Of a stretch of 64,000 nucleotides of DNA, positions 17,502-25,736 are shown piece after piece; the first letter of the stretch is position 1, and each line of letters starts with the position of its first letter. The position numbers were made by a program, and so were the translations under genes. Source of the stretch: an uncultured Bacilli bacterium (GTDB lineage Bacteria > Bacillota_I > Bacilli_A > RFN20 > CAG-826); the NCBI GenBank assembly GCA_934162685.1, contig CAKPJO010000001.1, positions 62,001-126,000 on the forward strand, in the 5' to 3' direction. A model generated the notes under the pieces. The model had not been told where the DNA came from. It was given only the letters and a program-made list of their open reading frames with translations, and searched no databases.

Positions 17502-18062
17502 TTAATAATCACAATCTTCGTCTTCGCCGTCATAATTATCTTCATCATAATCTTCACAACATTCCATTCTTTCCTCCTGAAGAGCTTTTTCAACTCTTTC
17601 TTTTAATATGACGTCTAAATCTTCTTGAGATAATTTAGATTTCAAATCATTGCAATTTGCAATTTCTTTACCTTCGTGGTCATAAGCAATTTTGCCTTTG
17701 ACTAGAATTTCAATTCCATTATCTAATTTAAAGCTATGATCTGGAATCATTTCTGCTTCCACAAATTGTTGTGCAATATTACATTGTGTATAGACTTGAG
17801 AAATATTCATTCCCATTGAAGCATAAAGATTTAACATCTTTTCTTTATCTTCTGCAGAGCTTGCAAATCCAATTAACATTTCTGTTCTAGGATCATAAAC
17901 TGGAATTAATTTACCTGCATCAATCATTTTGATAGTATCTAAAATACCTTTTTGAGGCATTTCTTGATATTTTTTTATTAATGCTTCTTTAGCTGCTTTC
18001 TTTTTTGCTTCTTTTCTTTCTTCTGCTGCTCTTTTTAAATTTTCTAATACTGTGTTTTTCAT
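17502..18062 (-). CDS. Hypothetical protein
   Basis: A 186-residue protein with a strongly basic coiled-coil N-terminus (LKRAAEERKEAKKKAAKEAL) and a very acidic tail (CCEDYDEDNYDGEDEDCDY). Two leader boxes lie upstream. No family is recognised. Confidence 0.7.
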   Translation of the reverse strand: MKNTVLENLKRAAEERKEAKKKAAKEALIKKYQEMPQKGILDTIKMIDAGKLIPVYDPRTEMLIGFASSAEDKEKMLNLYASMGMNISQVYTQCNIAQQFVEAEMIPDHSFKLDNGIEILVKGKIAYDHEGKEIANCNDLKSKLSQEDLDVILKERVEKALQEERMECCEDYDEDNYDGEDEDCDY

Positions 18063-18145
18063 AACTGTTTTCCTCCTATAATATAAATGTTATGATGTTC
18101 CTATTGAGTTATTGTTCCTATTTAATTTTTATATAATAAAATGTA

Positions 18146-18589
18146 TTAAAAATCAATTTTAATTGCTATTAATACATCATTATTATTAAAATAACCAGAT
18201 ACTGAATACATACCGTCACCAAATCCAGTATGAGCCAAGAAAATGTTTTCTTTTTGCCATAACATAGCAGATGAATTTATTTCATCCATGAATTTGAGAT
18301 TATCATTTATAGAAGAATTATCCCATTTGTCTCTGATACTCATCATTCCAGAATCTACTGTTACAATGTTTAATGGGGCATTAATGCTCATTTCACTGAT
18401 TTCAGTATCTTTTGGCATAATCATCATTCTAATAACACGATTAGTTGATTCATTAACTTTAACGTAACAATCGTAATTGCCTTTTTTAATTTCTAATTTT
18501 AATGATTCATAATTATAACAAGGATCGCCTATATAGACGATTCCTTTTGTTAAATCTAATGTGTTGTGCAATTTAATAAGTTTATTCAT
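18146..18589 (-). CDS. Hypothetical protein with GDPCY motif
   Basis: A 147-residue protein. VYIGDPCYN near the N-terminus, VTVDSGMMSIRD in the middle and a C-terminal TGFGDGMYSVSG recall small beta-rich proteins of the DUF4241-like type found in phages and bacteria. The assignment is tentative and no activity is known. The start is preceded by AAGGAGG. Confidence 0.6.
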   Translation of the reverse strand: MNKLIKLHNTLDLTKGIVYIGDPCYNYESLKLEIKKGNYDCYVKVNESTNRVIRMMIMPKDTEISEMSINAPLNIVTVDSGMMSIRDKWDNSSINDNLKFMDEINSSAMLWQKENIFLAHTGFGDGMYSVSGYFNNNDVLIAIKIDF

Positions 18590-18603
18590 TTTTGTTTTCC
18601 TCC

Positions 18604-18810
18604 TTAAGCTACTGTTTCATATAACTTAATATCAAAATTCTCTTCATCTTTTCCTTCTGCTACCATTATAGCCATATGATAACATTCGAGCATAAAATAT
18701 GAAATTTGTCTAATAAATTCACGACATTCTTCAACAGAGTTATAATATTTAGTTTGTAATAAATACGCATCTGTTTTTTCTTCATAAATTTCTACAAAAT
18801 ATCTTTTCAT
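18604..18810 (-). CDS. Hypothetical protein
   Basis: A 68-residue alpha/beta protein (MKRYFVEIYEEKTDAYLLQT). Its start sits 1 nt after the stop of the upstream gene. No known family. Confidence 0.6.
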   Translation of the reverse strand: MKRYFVEIYEEKTDAYLLQTKYYNSVEECREFIRQISYFMLECYHMAIMVAEGKDEENFDIKLYETVA

Positions 18811-18811
18811 C

Positions 18812-19255
18812 TTATTTCACCTCCTTTATTTTTGATTTAGTAACAACTGATTTTAAACATCCAGATGTGTTTAATAATAATTGATGTAATTCTCTTTTAC
18901 TGAGCTCATCTTCCATTTCATTAATAAGTTGTTTACCTTTATTAGTTATTACTCTAATTTCATAATGACTTGGTACAACAGGAGAATCGTGATGTGTTTC
19001 TTCTATAATGATAATTCCATCATCTCTAATGAATACTCTTGGACCATCTTCTGTTTCGAATAGACACATACGATTTATCATTCCCCATAATGATGTGTTA
19101 TAAACAATTATACCTCCTTCTTGTTTTCCGCTCCAAGCCATAAAATATCCTGTGCCTAAGAAGGACATTTCACCTTTTGTTTCTTCTAATTCATCTGATA
19201 AATCTTTAGCCTCTTCTAATGTAATTTCTGTTAAGTTTAATTCTTTGTTATCCAT
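18812..19255 (-). CDS. Hypothetical protein
   Basis: A 147-residue acidic protein. SFLGTGYFMAWSGKQEGGII and DGPRVFIRDDGIIIIEETHH suggest a compact beta-rich domain; the C-terminus is helical. It is tightly packed between neighbours (2-nt gaps). Function unknown. Confidence 0.65.
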   Translation of the reverse strand: MDNKELNLTEITLEEAKDLSDELEETKGEMSFLGTGYFMAWSGKQEGGIIVYNTSLWGMINRMCLFETEDGPRVFIRDDGIIIIEETHHDSPVVPSHYEIRVITNKGKQLINEMEDELSKRELHQLLLNTSGCLKSVVTKSKIKEVK

Positions 19256-19257
19256 AA

Positions 19258-19533
19258 TTAATTTTCCTCTTTCTTTAGATAAATAATGTTTGTCACTTGT
19301 CTATCAGGTAAGCTGTTCCTATATTGTCCGTATATATAATATTTTTTCATTTTTTCAGCAAGTTGAATTTGATTCATATTTCTATCGAAGAAATAATAAT
19401 CATCTTTTGGTTTATTATATTTATCCTTTTTTGTATGTATTCGGACCACATACTGGACATTCATATAATTAAGATATTGCTGAAAGGATCTGATTACAAC
19501 AGATCCTCTTTTCATCTCCATTCCATTAATCAC
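19258..19533 (-). CDS. Hypothetical protein
   Basis: A 91-residue basic protein (MKRGSVVIRSFQQYLNYMNV) whose start lies 3 nt after the SprT-like gene. AGGAGG precedes it. No family is recognised. Confidence 0.6.
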   Translation of the reverse strand: MINGMEMKRGSVVIRSFQQYLNYMNVQYVVRIHTKKDKYNKPKDDYYFFDRNMNQIQLAEKMKKYYIYGQYRNSLPDRQVTNIIYLKKEEN

Positions 19534-19536
19534 CTC

Positions 19537-20049
19537 CTATCTTAATTTTGTAAAGACAAGTTTACCTTTTTCAGAGCCACATTCTGAACAGTAATAACCT
19601 TTTCCTTCTGTTTTATAGATTTTACCTTTTCTATAATAAATCCATTTTTTGTGACAGCAAGGACATTCTAGCGTTGCGACTGCTTTAGGACTTAATGCTT
19701 CATCATATGTATAAAAATTACATCTTGAAATATCTACACCGAAATGATTTCCTACAGCTGCTGCAAGAGTCTTCCATACAGGACCATGATGAGTACCAGG
19801 TCCTGCATAAGCGTGGCATAATTCGTGAAGAATAACTGTTTTGATATCTTCTTCTTTTATTATAGCCTGATTTATACATATCGTTTTTGTATTATATATA
19901 TATCTGCCATTAGCCCTCGCGGATTTAAAATATGGATCTACTTTTATATCAATTTTTGTGTTGTCAGCATAAGGGTTTCTTTCATTCAAATATTCAACCA
20001 CTTCATCATTTAATTGATTTGCTAATTTAATAACTGCTTCTGGTGTCAT
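19537..20049 (-). CDS. SprT-like zinc metalloprotease
   Basis: A 170-residue protein. HELCH at residues 75-79 is the HExxH zinc site; the downstream GTHHGPVWKTLA (85-96) supplies the third histidine, as in SprT/Spartan proteins. A C-terminal zinc ribbon follows (C129-P-C-C132 and C154-S-E-C157). The family cleaves DNA-bound or crosslinked proteins. In a phage it could act on host DNA-binding proteins or protect replicating DNA; that role is inferred. It lies in a tight run with a cold-shock-like gene and ClpP (gaps of 1 nt each). Confidence 0.85.
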   Translation of the reverse strand: MTPEAVIKLANQLNDEVVEYLNERNPYADNTKIDIKVDPYFKSARANGRYIYNTKTICINQAIIKEEDIKTVILHELCHAYAGPGTHHGPVWKTLAAAVGNHFGVDISRCNFYTYDEALSPKAVATLECPCCHKKWIYYRKGKIYKTEGKGYYCSECGSEKGKLVFTKLR

Positions 20050-20050
20050 T

Positions 20051-20527
20051 TTACATCACCTCCTTTCCAAATACGCCACTAAGCATTATGTCAACTTTTT
20101 GACCAATTTGTTTTTCACAAGTTGGAGAAAGTTGAATATTTAAATCATCTTTTTCTTTTTGAAGATTTTCAATAATCTTAGTAGTTTCTATTCTTTTTAT
20201 TTTAAGTCTAGACTCTCTAAGTTCATTGGCTGACGGCAAAAAGTCAGGTCTACTATTATTTTTAAACTCCTCTAAATAAGCTGGAGCTAAATAAGTGGTA
20301 TCAACAAGATTTGCTGCCATCCATCTGCCTTCTCGATCTTTCTTCAAATTAAAAGCAACTTGGACTCCCACCTTTGCATAGCAACGATGAGACATTAATT
20401 GTTTAAAATGAAAGAAAAGATTTTCGTCAAATTTGCCATTACCCCATTGTGGAGTAATATAGCCATAACCTCCTTTCGTATTAACTGAAATAATTGTTCC
20501 GATAAACATTTGATTTTGATGTAACAT
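20051..20527 (-). CDS. Cold-shock-like nucleic-acid-binding protein
   Basis: A 158-residue protein whose first 75 residues follow the cold-shock OB fold: FIGTIISVNTKGGYGYITPQ, ENLFFHFKQLM and GVQVAFNLKKDREGRWMAANLV. The family binds single-stranded RNA or DNA. The remaining half is a charged helical extension not found in the usual 67-residue Csp proteins. Located between SprT-like and ClpP genes. A role in phage mRNA handling is inferred. Confidence 0.75.
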   Translation of the reverse strand: MLHQNQMFIGTIISVNTKGGYGYITPQWGNGKFDENLFFHFKQLMSHRCYAKVGVQVAFNLKKDREGRWMAANLVDTTYLAPAYLEEFKNNSRPDFLPSANELRESRLKIKRIETTKIIENLQKEKDDLNIQLSPTCEKQIGQKVDIMLSGVFGKEVM

Positions 20528-20528
20528 A

Positions 20529-21083
20529 TTATTTACCTCCTTTATCTGTTTTTAATATAACATCAATAATTCCATATTTCAAAGCTTGTTCAGCTGTAAA
20601 ATATTTATCTCTTTGTAAATCTGTTTTAATTTGTTTAACAGATTTTCCTGTTCTTTCAGAGCAGAATTCAAACATCTTTTCTCTGATAAACTTCAATTGT
20701 TCAACAGCAATTTCAACATCCATTGAGGAGCCTTCAGCTCCACCAATTGGTTGGTGTAACATTGTTGTTGCATTTGGAGTTGCATATCTATGCCCTTTTT
20801 CTCCATTTAATAGGATAATACCAGCTGCGCTTGCTGCTAAGCCAATATTATATGTATGCACTGGAGATTTGATTAAATTCATTGTATCTACAATAGAATT
20901 CATTGCATAAACGCTTCCTCCACAAGAATTAATATATAAGTGAATAGGCGCAACGGCTTGTGCATCTAAATAGAGCAAAGCCATTGTTACCACTTCTGCG
21001 CTAACATCATTAATTTCTCCTGTTAGCATGATTGTTCTGTTGTCTAATAAAGCATTAAACATTTGTTCATTTACGTGATTCAT
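20529..21083 (-). CDS. clpP: ClpP-like serine protease
   Basis: A 184-residue protein close to the usual ClpP length. The catalytic triad is visible: S85 in GLAASAAG, H110 in TTMLHQPIGG and D159 in LQRDKYFTAEQA. The oxyanion loop NSCGGSVYAMNSI is present. ClpP forms barrel-shaped peptidases fed by Clp ATPases. A Clp-type AAA+ ATPase is encoded about 1.3 kb upstream on the same strand (22421-23737), so a phage-encoded pair is plausible. The usual GxAASMGA is GLAASAAG here, a mild deviation. Confidence 0.92.
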   Translation of the reverse strand: MNHVNEQMFNALLDNRTIMLTGEINDVSAEVVTMALLYLDAQAVAPIHLYINSCGGSVYAMNSIVDTMNLIKSPVHTYNIGLAASAAGIILLNGEKGHRYATPNATTMLHQPIGGAEGSSMDVEIAVEQLKFIREKMFEFCSERTGKSVKQIKTDLQRDKYFTAEQALKYGIIDVILKTDKGGK

Positions 21084-21100
21084 TTTTCTTTTTCCTCCTA

Positions 21101-21421
21101 TTAATCAGTAACTTTAATGAAATAATGTAATTCTTCACCTTTAAGGTGATTATAAGCATAATCATCTGCTTTTTGCCATAGCTCATTATAAACTTTTGCA
21201 AAATCTGAATGACCTGCATTGTAATGTTGCCATAATTTCCAATTTAGTACCATTACGAATTCTGTTAAATACTTATAATTACTTTTAATATTTTTAAAAG
21301 ATTCTTTATAAGTATCTTTAACTGCTTTTATTCCGAATGCATCAGCAATGCTGAAATCATCCCAGAAGGTTGTCATTGGCTTATAGCCTGTTTCTTCTTC
21401 GATTGTCCAATGTGTTCTCAT
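21101..21421 (-). CDS. Hypothetical protein
   Basis: A 106-residue helical protein (MRTHWTIEEETGYKPMTTFW, then DDFSIADAFG). The opening recurs in phage hypothetical proteins of Bacillota. AGGAGG precedes the start. Function unknown. Confidence 0.7.
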   Translation of the reverse strand: MRTHWTIEEETGYKPMTTFWDDFSIADAFGIKAVKDTYKESFKNIKSNYKYLTEFVMVLNWKLWQHYNAGHSDFAKVYNELWQKADDYAYNHLKGEELHYFIKVTD

Positions 21422-21424
21422 TTT

Positions 21425-22105
21425 TTATTCCTCCTTATTTTTTACTTGTACTAATCTTTTGTTTTTTAATTTGTAAAAAGTGTTTTCTTTAATTTTTTCA
21501 CCATCAACTTTAAACGACCTTATGCATATTGGAAGATATTCTCTTGTTTCTCGATCATATCCGTATTCAGCTAAAGTAATCCAAGTTCCTTTAATTCCTT
21601 TTGCTATTCCATCCATACCAATATTAACAATAATAGAATGTTTGTTATTTGCTGCAACTTGACTATCGCTACCAATCATTGCTATTTTACAAAATTCTCC
21701 ATTAATTGTAACTTTACTAAAAGAACCGCTAGTGACTATGTCATTTTTATTTCCTATAGTTGCTATATGATTTCCTGAACCATTAGTTGCTATTCTATGA
21801 CAATGTCCTCGTGCTATAATTTCGTTGAAATCTCCATTGGTTGTCAGGCGATTTGAAGAATTACTAATTATTATTCTATTATTTTTTCCATTAGTTCCTA
21901 GTTTTTCTTCACCTCTATCACATAATAATTTACTTGAATCTCTGTCAATTAATATTTGATTGCAGTTCATTTCAATATATAATTTATTCATTGGTTTTAT
22001 ATTATCTAAATTATCTTTAATAAATGAATCAATGTTACAATTGTCATCTAATAATGAACACTCATTTAACCGATTAAATAAATCTTCATAATTGCCGTAT
22101 ATCAT
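21425..22105 (-). CDS. Beta-solenoid-like repeat protein
   Basis: A 226-residue protein. From about residue 55 to 165 it repeats a 9-10-residue unit of the form I-x-T-x-G-x-x-N-x-I (GTNGKNNRIIISNSSNRLTT, GSGNHIATIGNKNDIVTSG), which predicts a narrow beta helix. The end, GIKGTWITLAEYGYDRETRE, is a cap seen in phage proteins of this type. I use ATG 22105, with GGAGG 8 nt upstream. Its role is unknown. Confidence 0.75.
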   Translation of the reverse strand: MIYGNYEDLFNRLNECSLLDDNCNIDSFIKDNLDNIKPMNKLYIEMNCNQILIDRDSSKLLCDRGEEKLGTNGKNNRIIISNSSNRLTTNGDFNEIIARGHCHRIATNGSGNHIATIGNKNDIVTSGSFSKVTINGEFCKIAMIGSDSQVAANNKHSIIVNIGMDGIAKGIKGTWITLAEYGYDRETREYLPICIRSFKVDGEKIKENTFYKLKNKRLVQVKNKEE

Positions 22106-22121
22106 TTTAAAAACCTCCTTC

Positions 22122-22409
22122 CTATAGCATTTCATTATCTAGTAATACTGAACCATTTTCAAGTTCAAATATTGCTTTGTTACTTTTAGCAGCTACATAT
22201 TCATATTCTGTAAGACCTGCTATATATTTACATTCGTCTTTTGAATCATATTCTTCAAAACGATCTCTAAAATATTGTAAATCAAAATCTACTTCATCAT
22301 CTTCTAAAATATCATAGATTTTATCTACTACCTCTCTTGAGAACCCACTTTCGTTCATATGGTCCTCAAATTCACATTTACATAATTCATATTTTATCAT
22401 AACACTCAT
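22122..22409 (-). CDS. Hypothetical acidic protein
   Basis: A 95-residue acidic helical protein (KCEFEDHMNESGFSREVVDK). Its start is preceded by GGAGGAATG. It sits between the AAA+ ATPase and the repeat protein. No family is recognised. Confidence 0.65.
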   Translation of the reverse strand: MSVMIKYELCKCEFEDHMNESGFSREVVDKIYDILEDDEVDFDLQYFRDRFEEYDSKDECKYIAGLTEYEYVAAKSNKAIFELENGSVLLDNEML

Positions 22410-22420
22410 TCCTCCCTTTG

Positions 22421-23737
22421 TTATTTTGATAAAACGAAGCCAAAACCTTTTTTGATTTCGTAAATACGCATAATATTATCAACGACTTCTTTTGTAACTG
22501 GAACATTTGTTCTTTTGCTACGTGCCATACATCTATCTAATAATTCAATAGATGCATCTGGTTGACCAGCATTATCAATTGTGTTTGATTTATCATAAAT
22601 ATATTCAATTACATCTGATTCTACTGTATTTTCAGCAAAATCATTTAATATATCTAATACTATCTTTTTATCTAAAGGTTTTATATTAATTGGACACAAA
22701 CGACGTGACATCGCTTGATCTTTCTTAATAGTTTCTTCATATTCATTATTAGTTGTTGCACCAATAATGGTAACTTCACCTCTTGATAAATAAGGCTTTA
22801 AGATATTGCTTGCGTCAACTGCTCCTTCTGCTCCACCAGCACCCATTAATGTATGAATTTCATCAATAAATAATATAATAGGATATTGTGGAAATTCTTT
22901 ATTATATTTAATTATTGCATTTAATACAGTAGTAAGTTTTTCTTCAAACATACCTCTATATTTTGTTCCTGCAACAGTGTTTGCTATAACTAATTCAAGA
23001 ATACAATATTTATCTTTGATTCTTTGATTTAGTTCTTCAATAATTACTGTCTTTCCTGAACCAGCTGGAGCAATAAGAATAGAATTTCTCATTCTTTTCT
23101 TTAACAAGCTTTCTTCAAGAAGATTTAATTCATCTTCTCTACCTTTCACTTGTGTGGCTGGTTTATTCATAGGAAACAATATATTTTGAGATTTTTTAAT
23201 TATTTCATTAATAACTTGTCTTTCCTTGAAATTGTGTTCTATTGCGTTAGCCCAGTGATTTGGATCTGCATACACTGGGGTTGTATAGAAATAATCAAGA
23301 ACTTCTTGAAGAACTTCATGATCTTCTATTGTTAAAAACAAATCTTTAAAGATTTCATCAAGAGTAATTAATGTATTTTCTTTATGATTCATATCAACTC
23401 TTAATAAAAAATTTTCATCATTATACCATTTAAGTTTTCTTTTATTGCTAATTTGTTCTTCTGGATGATTATTTCTATCCTTTAGTTTTAATGCATTAAT
23501 TAGATTTAATCTAAAACTACCGACGTAGCTTTCACCTCCTATCTCAGGAATCAAAACTTCTTCAATTAAGCCACATCTATATTGTGGTTCGTTGTTTCTA
23601 ACCAATAAATAGTTAATTAACAACATTTCTGGATATACTTCAAAGAAATATTTTTCTTTTGCATATCTTTCTGTTGCATTAATAAAATTTAATGCATTAT
23701 AATCAAAATTGTGTACGTTGTAGTCCATATTTAACAC
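22421..23737 (-). CDS. Clp-type AAA+ ATPase (single AAA domain)
   Basis: A 438-residue protein. The AAA+ domain starts at about residue 195: Walker A APAGSGKT (223-230), the Clp-type pore motif GTKYRGMFEEKL (257-268), Walker B ILFIDEIH (288-295) and a sensor-1 IIGATTNNEYEE. This is the D1 module of ClpA/ClpC/ClpB. The second AAA domain is absent, and with it the IGF-type loop that docks ClpP. The N-terminal 190 residues are unlike the usual Clp N-domain. With ClpP nearby it could act as an unfoldase, or it may be an adaptor or decoy; direct docking is uncertain. Confidence 0.85.
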   Translation of the reverse strand: MLNMDYNVHNFDYNALNFINATERYAKEKYFFEVYPEMLLINYLLVRNNEPQYRCGLIEEVLIPEIGGESYVGSFRLNLINALKLKDRNNHPEEQISNKRKLKWYNDENFLLRVDMNHKENTLITLDEIFKDLFLTIEDHEVLQEVLDYFYTTPVYADPNHWANAIEHNFKERQVINEIIKKSQNILFPMNKPATQVKGREDELNLLEESLLKKRMRNSILIAPAGSGKTVIIEELNQRIKDKYCILELVIANTVAGTKYRGMFEEKLTTVLNAIIKYNKEFPQYPIILFIDEIHTLMGAGGAEGAVDASNILKPYLSRGEVTIIGATTNNEYEETIKKDQAMSRRLCPINIKPLDKKIVLDILNDFAENTVESDVIEYIYDKSNTIDNAGQPDASIELLDRCMARSKRTNVPVTKEVVDNIMRIYEIKKGFGFVLSK

Positions 23738-24003
23738 TCTCCTTTTATGTCATCAACATCTTCTGAATCTTTGTTAATCCAAATTGCAATAGGTGGATTT
23801 AACATCGTTTTGCATTTGTTTGGATAATCATCATCGATTATCGTAACTAATTTTTGGAAATCTGTTTCAAGAATTTCTTGATCAATTCTATCATAGTCTT
23901 CTGGATTTAATCTTTCTTTGTTTTTTAACGCTTGAAAGATTTTAACGTTGTCTCCCTTAAACTTAAAGTACATAGCTAATAATACGTTTCTTGGATTAAG
24001 CAT
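23731..24003 (-). CDS. Hypothetical protein
   Basis: A 90-residue protein (MLNPRNVLLAMYFKFKGDNV) that overlaps the start of the AAA+ gene by 7 nt, so the two are translationally coupled. No motif is recognised; it may be a partner of the ATPase. Confidence 0.65.
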   Translation of the reverse strand: MLNPRNVLLAMYFKFKGDNVKIFQALKNKERLNPEDYDRIDQEILETDFQKLVTIIDDDYPNKCKTMLNPPIAIWINKDSEDVDDIKGEC

Positions 24004-24016
24004 TTTTGTTTCCTCC

Positions 24017-24280
24017 TTATAAAATATCTATTAAATCTTGTGTTGTTGATAAAGCACGAGGTGTATCTAATGTACCTGCACTATAATTATAACAATAATA
24101 ATCTGCTTGCTCTTCATTGATAGCTTTTAAAATGTGAATTGCAACAAATAAATTATCATCATTAATTTTACTTATTGCAAAATCTTTAAGGATATCATAT
24201 GATGTTATATAATATCCTTCTTCTTCCATTTCTCTGACAGCATCGTCAAATCCTAATTTGTTGATTTTATTTTTAGTCAT
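24017..24280 (-). CDS. Hypothetical protein
   Basis: An 87-residue acidic helical protein (MTKNKINKLGFDDAVREMEE). GGGAGG precedes it. Its leader shares a palindromic block with the leader of the gene at 25737-26348. Confidence 0.65.
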   Translation of the reverse strand: MTKNKINKLGFDDAVREMEEEGYYITSYDILKDFAISKINDDNLFVAIHILKAINEEQADYYCYNYSAGTLDTPRALSTTQDLIDIL

Positions 24281-24302
24281 ATTTGTTTCCTCCCGTGTTT
24301 TA

Positions 24303-24368
24303 CCGACTTTTCTGTCCAGCTATATCTTTTTATACTAATTAAATGTTTGCCAAACATTTAATGTTAGT
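24303..24368 (-). promoter_or_regulatory. Conserved palindromic leader, copy 1
   Basis: Contains the near-perfect palindrome AAATGTTTGCCAAACATTT (24341-24359), then on the minus strand AGTATAAAAAGATATA and a CTGGACAG block shared with 26370-26435. It lies 25-90 nt upstream of the gene starting at 24280. An operator plus promoter, or a structured mRNA leader, would both fit. Confidence 0.55.
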
Positions 24369-24401
24369 AAGCCTTTTAATGTCTTGCTTAGGACCAATAA
24401 T

Positions 24402-24749
24402 TTACCTAATATAGCCTTTTGAACAAATATTAAGATTATTATCATCTTTGAGTTGTACTAATGTACCTCCGTAAATACCTGTAACATATCTAAAGATACA
24501 GATATTTTTTTGAAAGAAAAATCCTTCTTTGTCTTTTTCAATTACAGAAATATAATATCTTCCGCCATTAAGACTGTCAGCTGGTATTTCTATCAATTTT
24601 AATCCTTGAGCAGTTATATCAGCCTTAAATTGTGAAATTTGTTTTAAATAGTCGTTATTATTATAACAAGCTCTATTTAAAACTTGCTCAGTAAAATCTT
24701 TCATAAAAATTGGATAGACTACACTATATAACCATTGATTTTGATTCAT
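24402..24749 (-). CDS. Hypothetical protein
   Basis: A 115-residue protein starting MNQNQWLYSVVYPIFMKDFT, with a strand-rich C-terminus (GGRYYISVIEKDKEGFFFQK). AAGGAGG precedes it. No family is recognised. Confidence 0.65.
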   Translation of the reverse strand: MNQNQWLYSVVYPIFMKDFTEQVLNRACYNNNDYLKQISQFKADITAQGLKLIEIPADSLNGGRYYISVIEKDKEGFFFQKNICIFRYVTGIYGGTLVQLKDDNNLNICSKGYIR

Positions 24750-24763
24750 GTTTTCTTCCTCCT

Positions 24764-24994
24764 TTAAATCTTAGCAGAAACGATTTCTGGATTTTTATAA
24801 CTTCTCCAGAAATCAACTGCTTCATCATTATGATACATTACGATGACAACTTTGTCAACGCTTTTGTATCTTTTTTTATTGGTGTTAAAGTTCCACCATT
24901 TTTGAGCATCTTGCTCGTTTTTAAAACAAACTTCACAACTCCATCTGTTCATAGAGTGTGCATCGTATGTTACGACAGCGTGAAATTCTGTCAT
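24764..24994 (-). CDS. Hypothetical protein
   Basis: A 76-residue protein (MTEFHAVVTYDAHSMNRWSC) with an alternating strand-helix pattern (CEVCFKNEQDAQKWWNFNTN) similar to small phage alpha/beta proteins. Start lies 2 nt after the preceding gene. Function unknown. Confidence 0.65.
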   Translation of the reverse strand: MTEFHAVVTYDAHSMNRWSCEVCFKNEQDAQKWWNFNTNKKRYKSVDKVVIVMYHNDEAVDFWRSYKNPEIVSAKI

Positions 24995-24996
24995 AA

Positions 24997-25269
24997 TTAA
25001 GCACCTACCTTTCTAGCAGCTGCTTTGTTGCTTTTGTTTTTGAGAGCAATTTGTTTTCTTACTCTCATAATGCATTGACGTGTGATACGTTCAATGTCGA
25101 TCGTTCCAAGACGATGCATCTTGGAGTGAAGTTTGATAAAACCAGCATCATGTCTTAATGCTTCAACTTCCTCTTCTGTTAATTTAAAGAGGTTATAAAC
25201 CTTTTTAGGTTCTGGGACTCTTAATCCCTTTGTTTCTGCTTTAGCAGTATTTGTTCTTGAGTTATTCAT
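24997..25269 (-). CDS. Hypothetical basic protein
   Basis: A 90-residue basic protein with many K and R residues at both ends (RTNTAKAETKG; KQIALKNKSNKAAARKVGA). I use ATG 25269, with AAAGGAG upstream; the upstream in-frame extension is a poor coding sequence. A nucleic-acid-binding role is possible from charge alone. Between it and the next gene (25270-25419) there are two hairpins, GAAGC/GCTTC and CTTCTAT/ATAGAAG. Confidence 0.6.
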   Translation of the reverse strand: MNNSRTNTAKAETKGLRVPEPKKVYNLFKLTEEEVEALRHDAGFIKLHSKMHRLGTIDIERITRQCIMRVRKQIALKNKSNKAAARKVGA

Positions 25270-25419
25270 ATGTAACTCCTTTCTGTCCTTTATTGTATAA
25301 TATCTTATATACCGACTTATTGTGCCACAGTGGCAAGTGATATATCCCTTCTTATACAAGGAACTTGAAGCTTAATTAGCTTCCAAATGACTTCTATTTT
25401 TATAGAAGCCATCAAGAAA

Positions 25420-25722
25420 TTAATTAATCTCTTGATATTTAATCAATAAATTAATTTTTTTCAAAGAATCATTTATAAATGAAGCGTAATCTTCATATAA
25501 AGACTCATCTTCATATTCTTGCACATTTTTAAAGTATGTACTAAGAAGTTTATGATTTTTATATTCAGATGAAACTTGAATAAAGTTTCTATCTTCTTTG
25601 ATAAAAATTCTTAGTCCTGAAAGTTTTTCACTTTCAAAGACTGTTGTATATTCATCATTAAAACAAAAAGTTTTAACGTGAATAAATTTGATTTTATCTA
25701 AGAATAATATGAAATTCATCAT
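25420..25722 (-). CDS. Hypothetical protein
   Basis: A 100-residue protein (MMNFILFLDKIKFIHVKTFC) of mixed alpha/beta character, following the next gene by 14 nt with AAGGAGGTGA as ribosome binding site. No family is recognised. Confidence 0.6.
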   Translation of the reverse strand: MMNFILFLDKIKFIHVKTFCFNDEYTTVFESEKLSGLRIFIKEDRNFIQVSSEYKNHKLLSTYFKNVQEYEDESLYEDYASFINDSLKKINLLIKYQEIN

Positions 25723-25736
25723 TATTATTCACCTCC

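Larger units (their letters stand above)
8011..18130 (-). repeat. Eleven-copy conserved leader box (TTAAATAGGAACA)
   Basis: On the minus strand the motif reads roughly AAAATTAAATAGGAACA. Plus-strand positions are 8011-8024, 8695-8720, 9531-9550, 10506-10525, 11384-11402, 12333-12348, 13369-13387, 13388-13402, 17474-17492, 18096-18110 and 18113-18130. Every copy is between genes, typically just after an upstream stop and about 20-75 nt before the next start, with the same orientation as the genes. Two leaders carry it twice. It does not look like a -10/-35 promoter of the host. It may be a promoter for a phage polymerase or sigma factor, a protein-binding site, or an RNA-level element. Confidence 0.85.

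Noticed and set aside
19312..19325. A TGTTCCTAT match counted as another leader box
   Set aside because: It lies inside the coding sequence at 19258-19533 and lacks the flanking TTAA part.
8498..20013. Rightward open frames inside the minus-strand cluster
   Set aside because: They mirror minus-strand genes with good ribosome binding sites and have no translation signals of their own.
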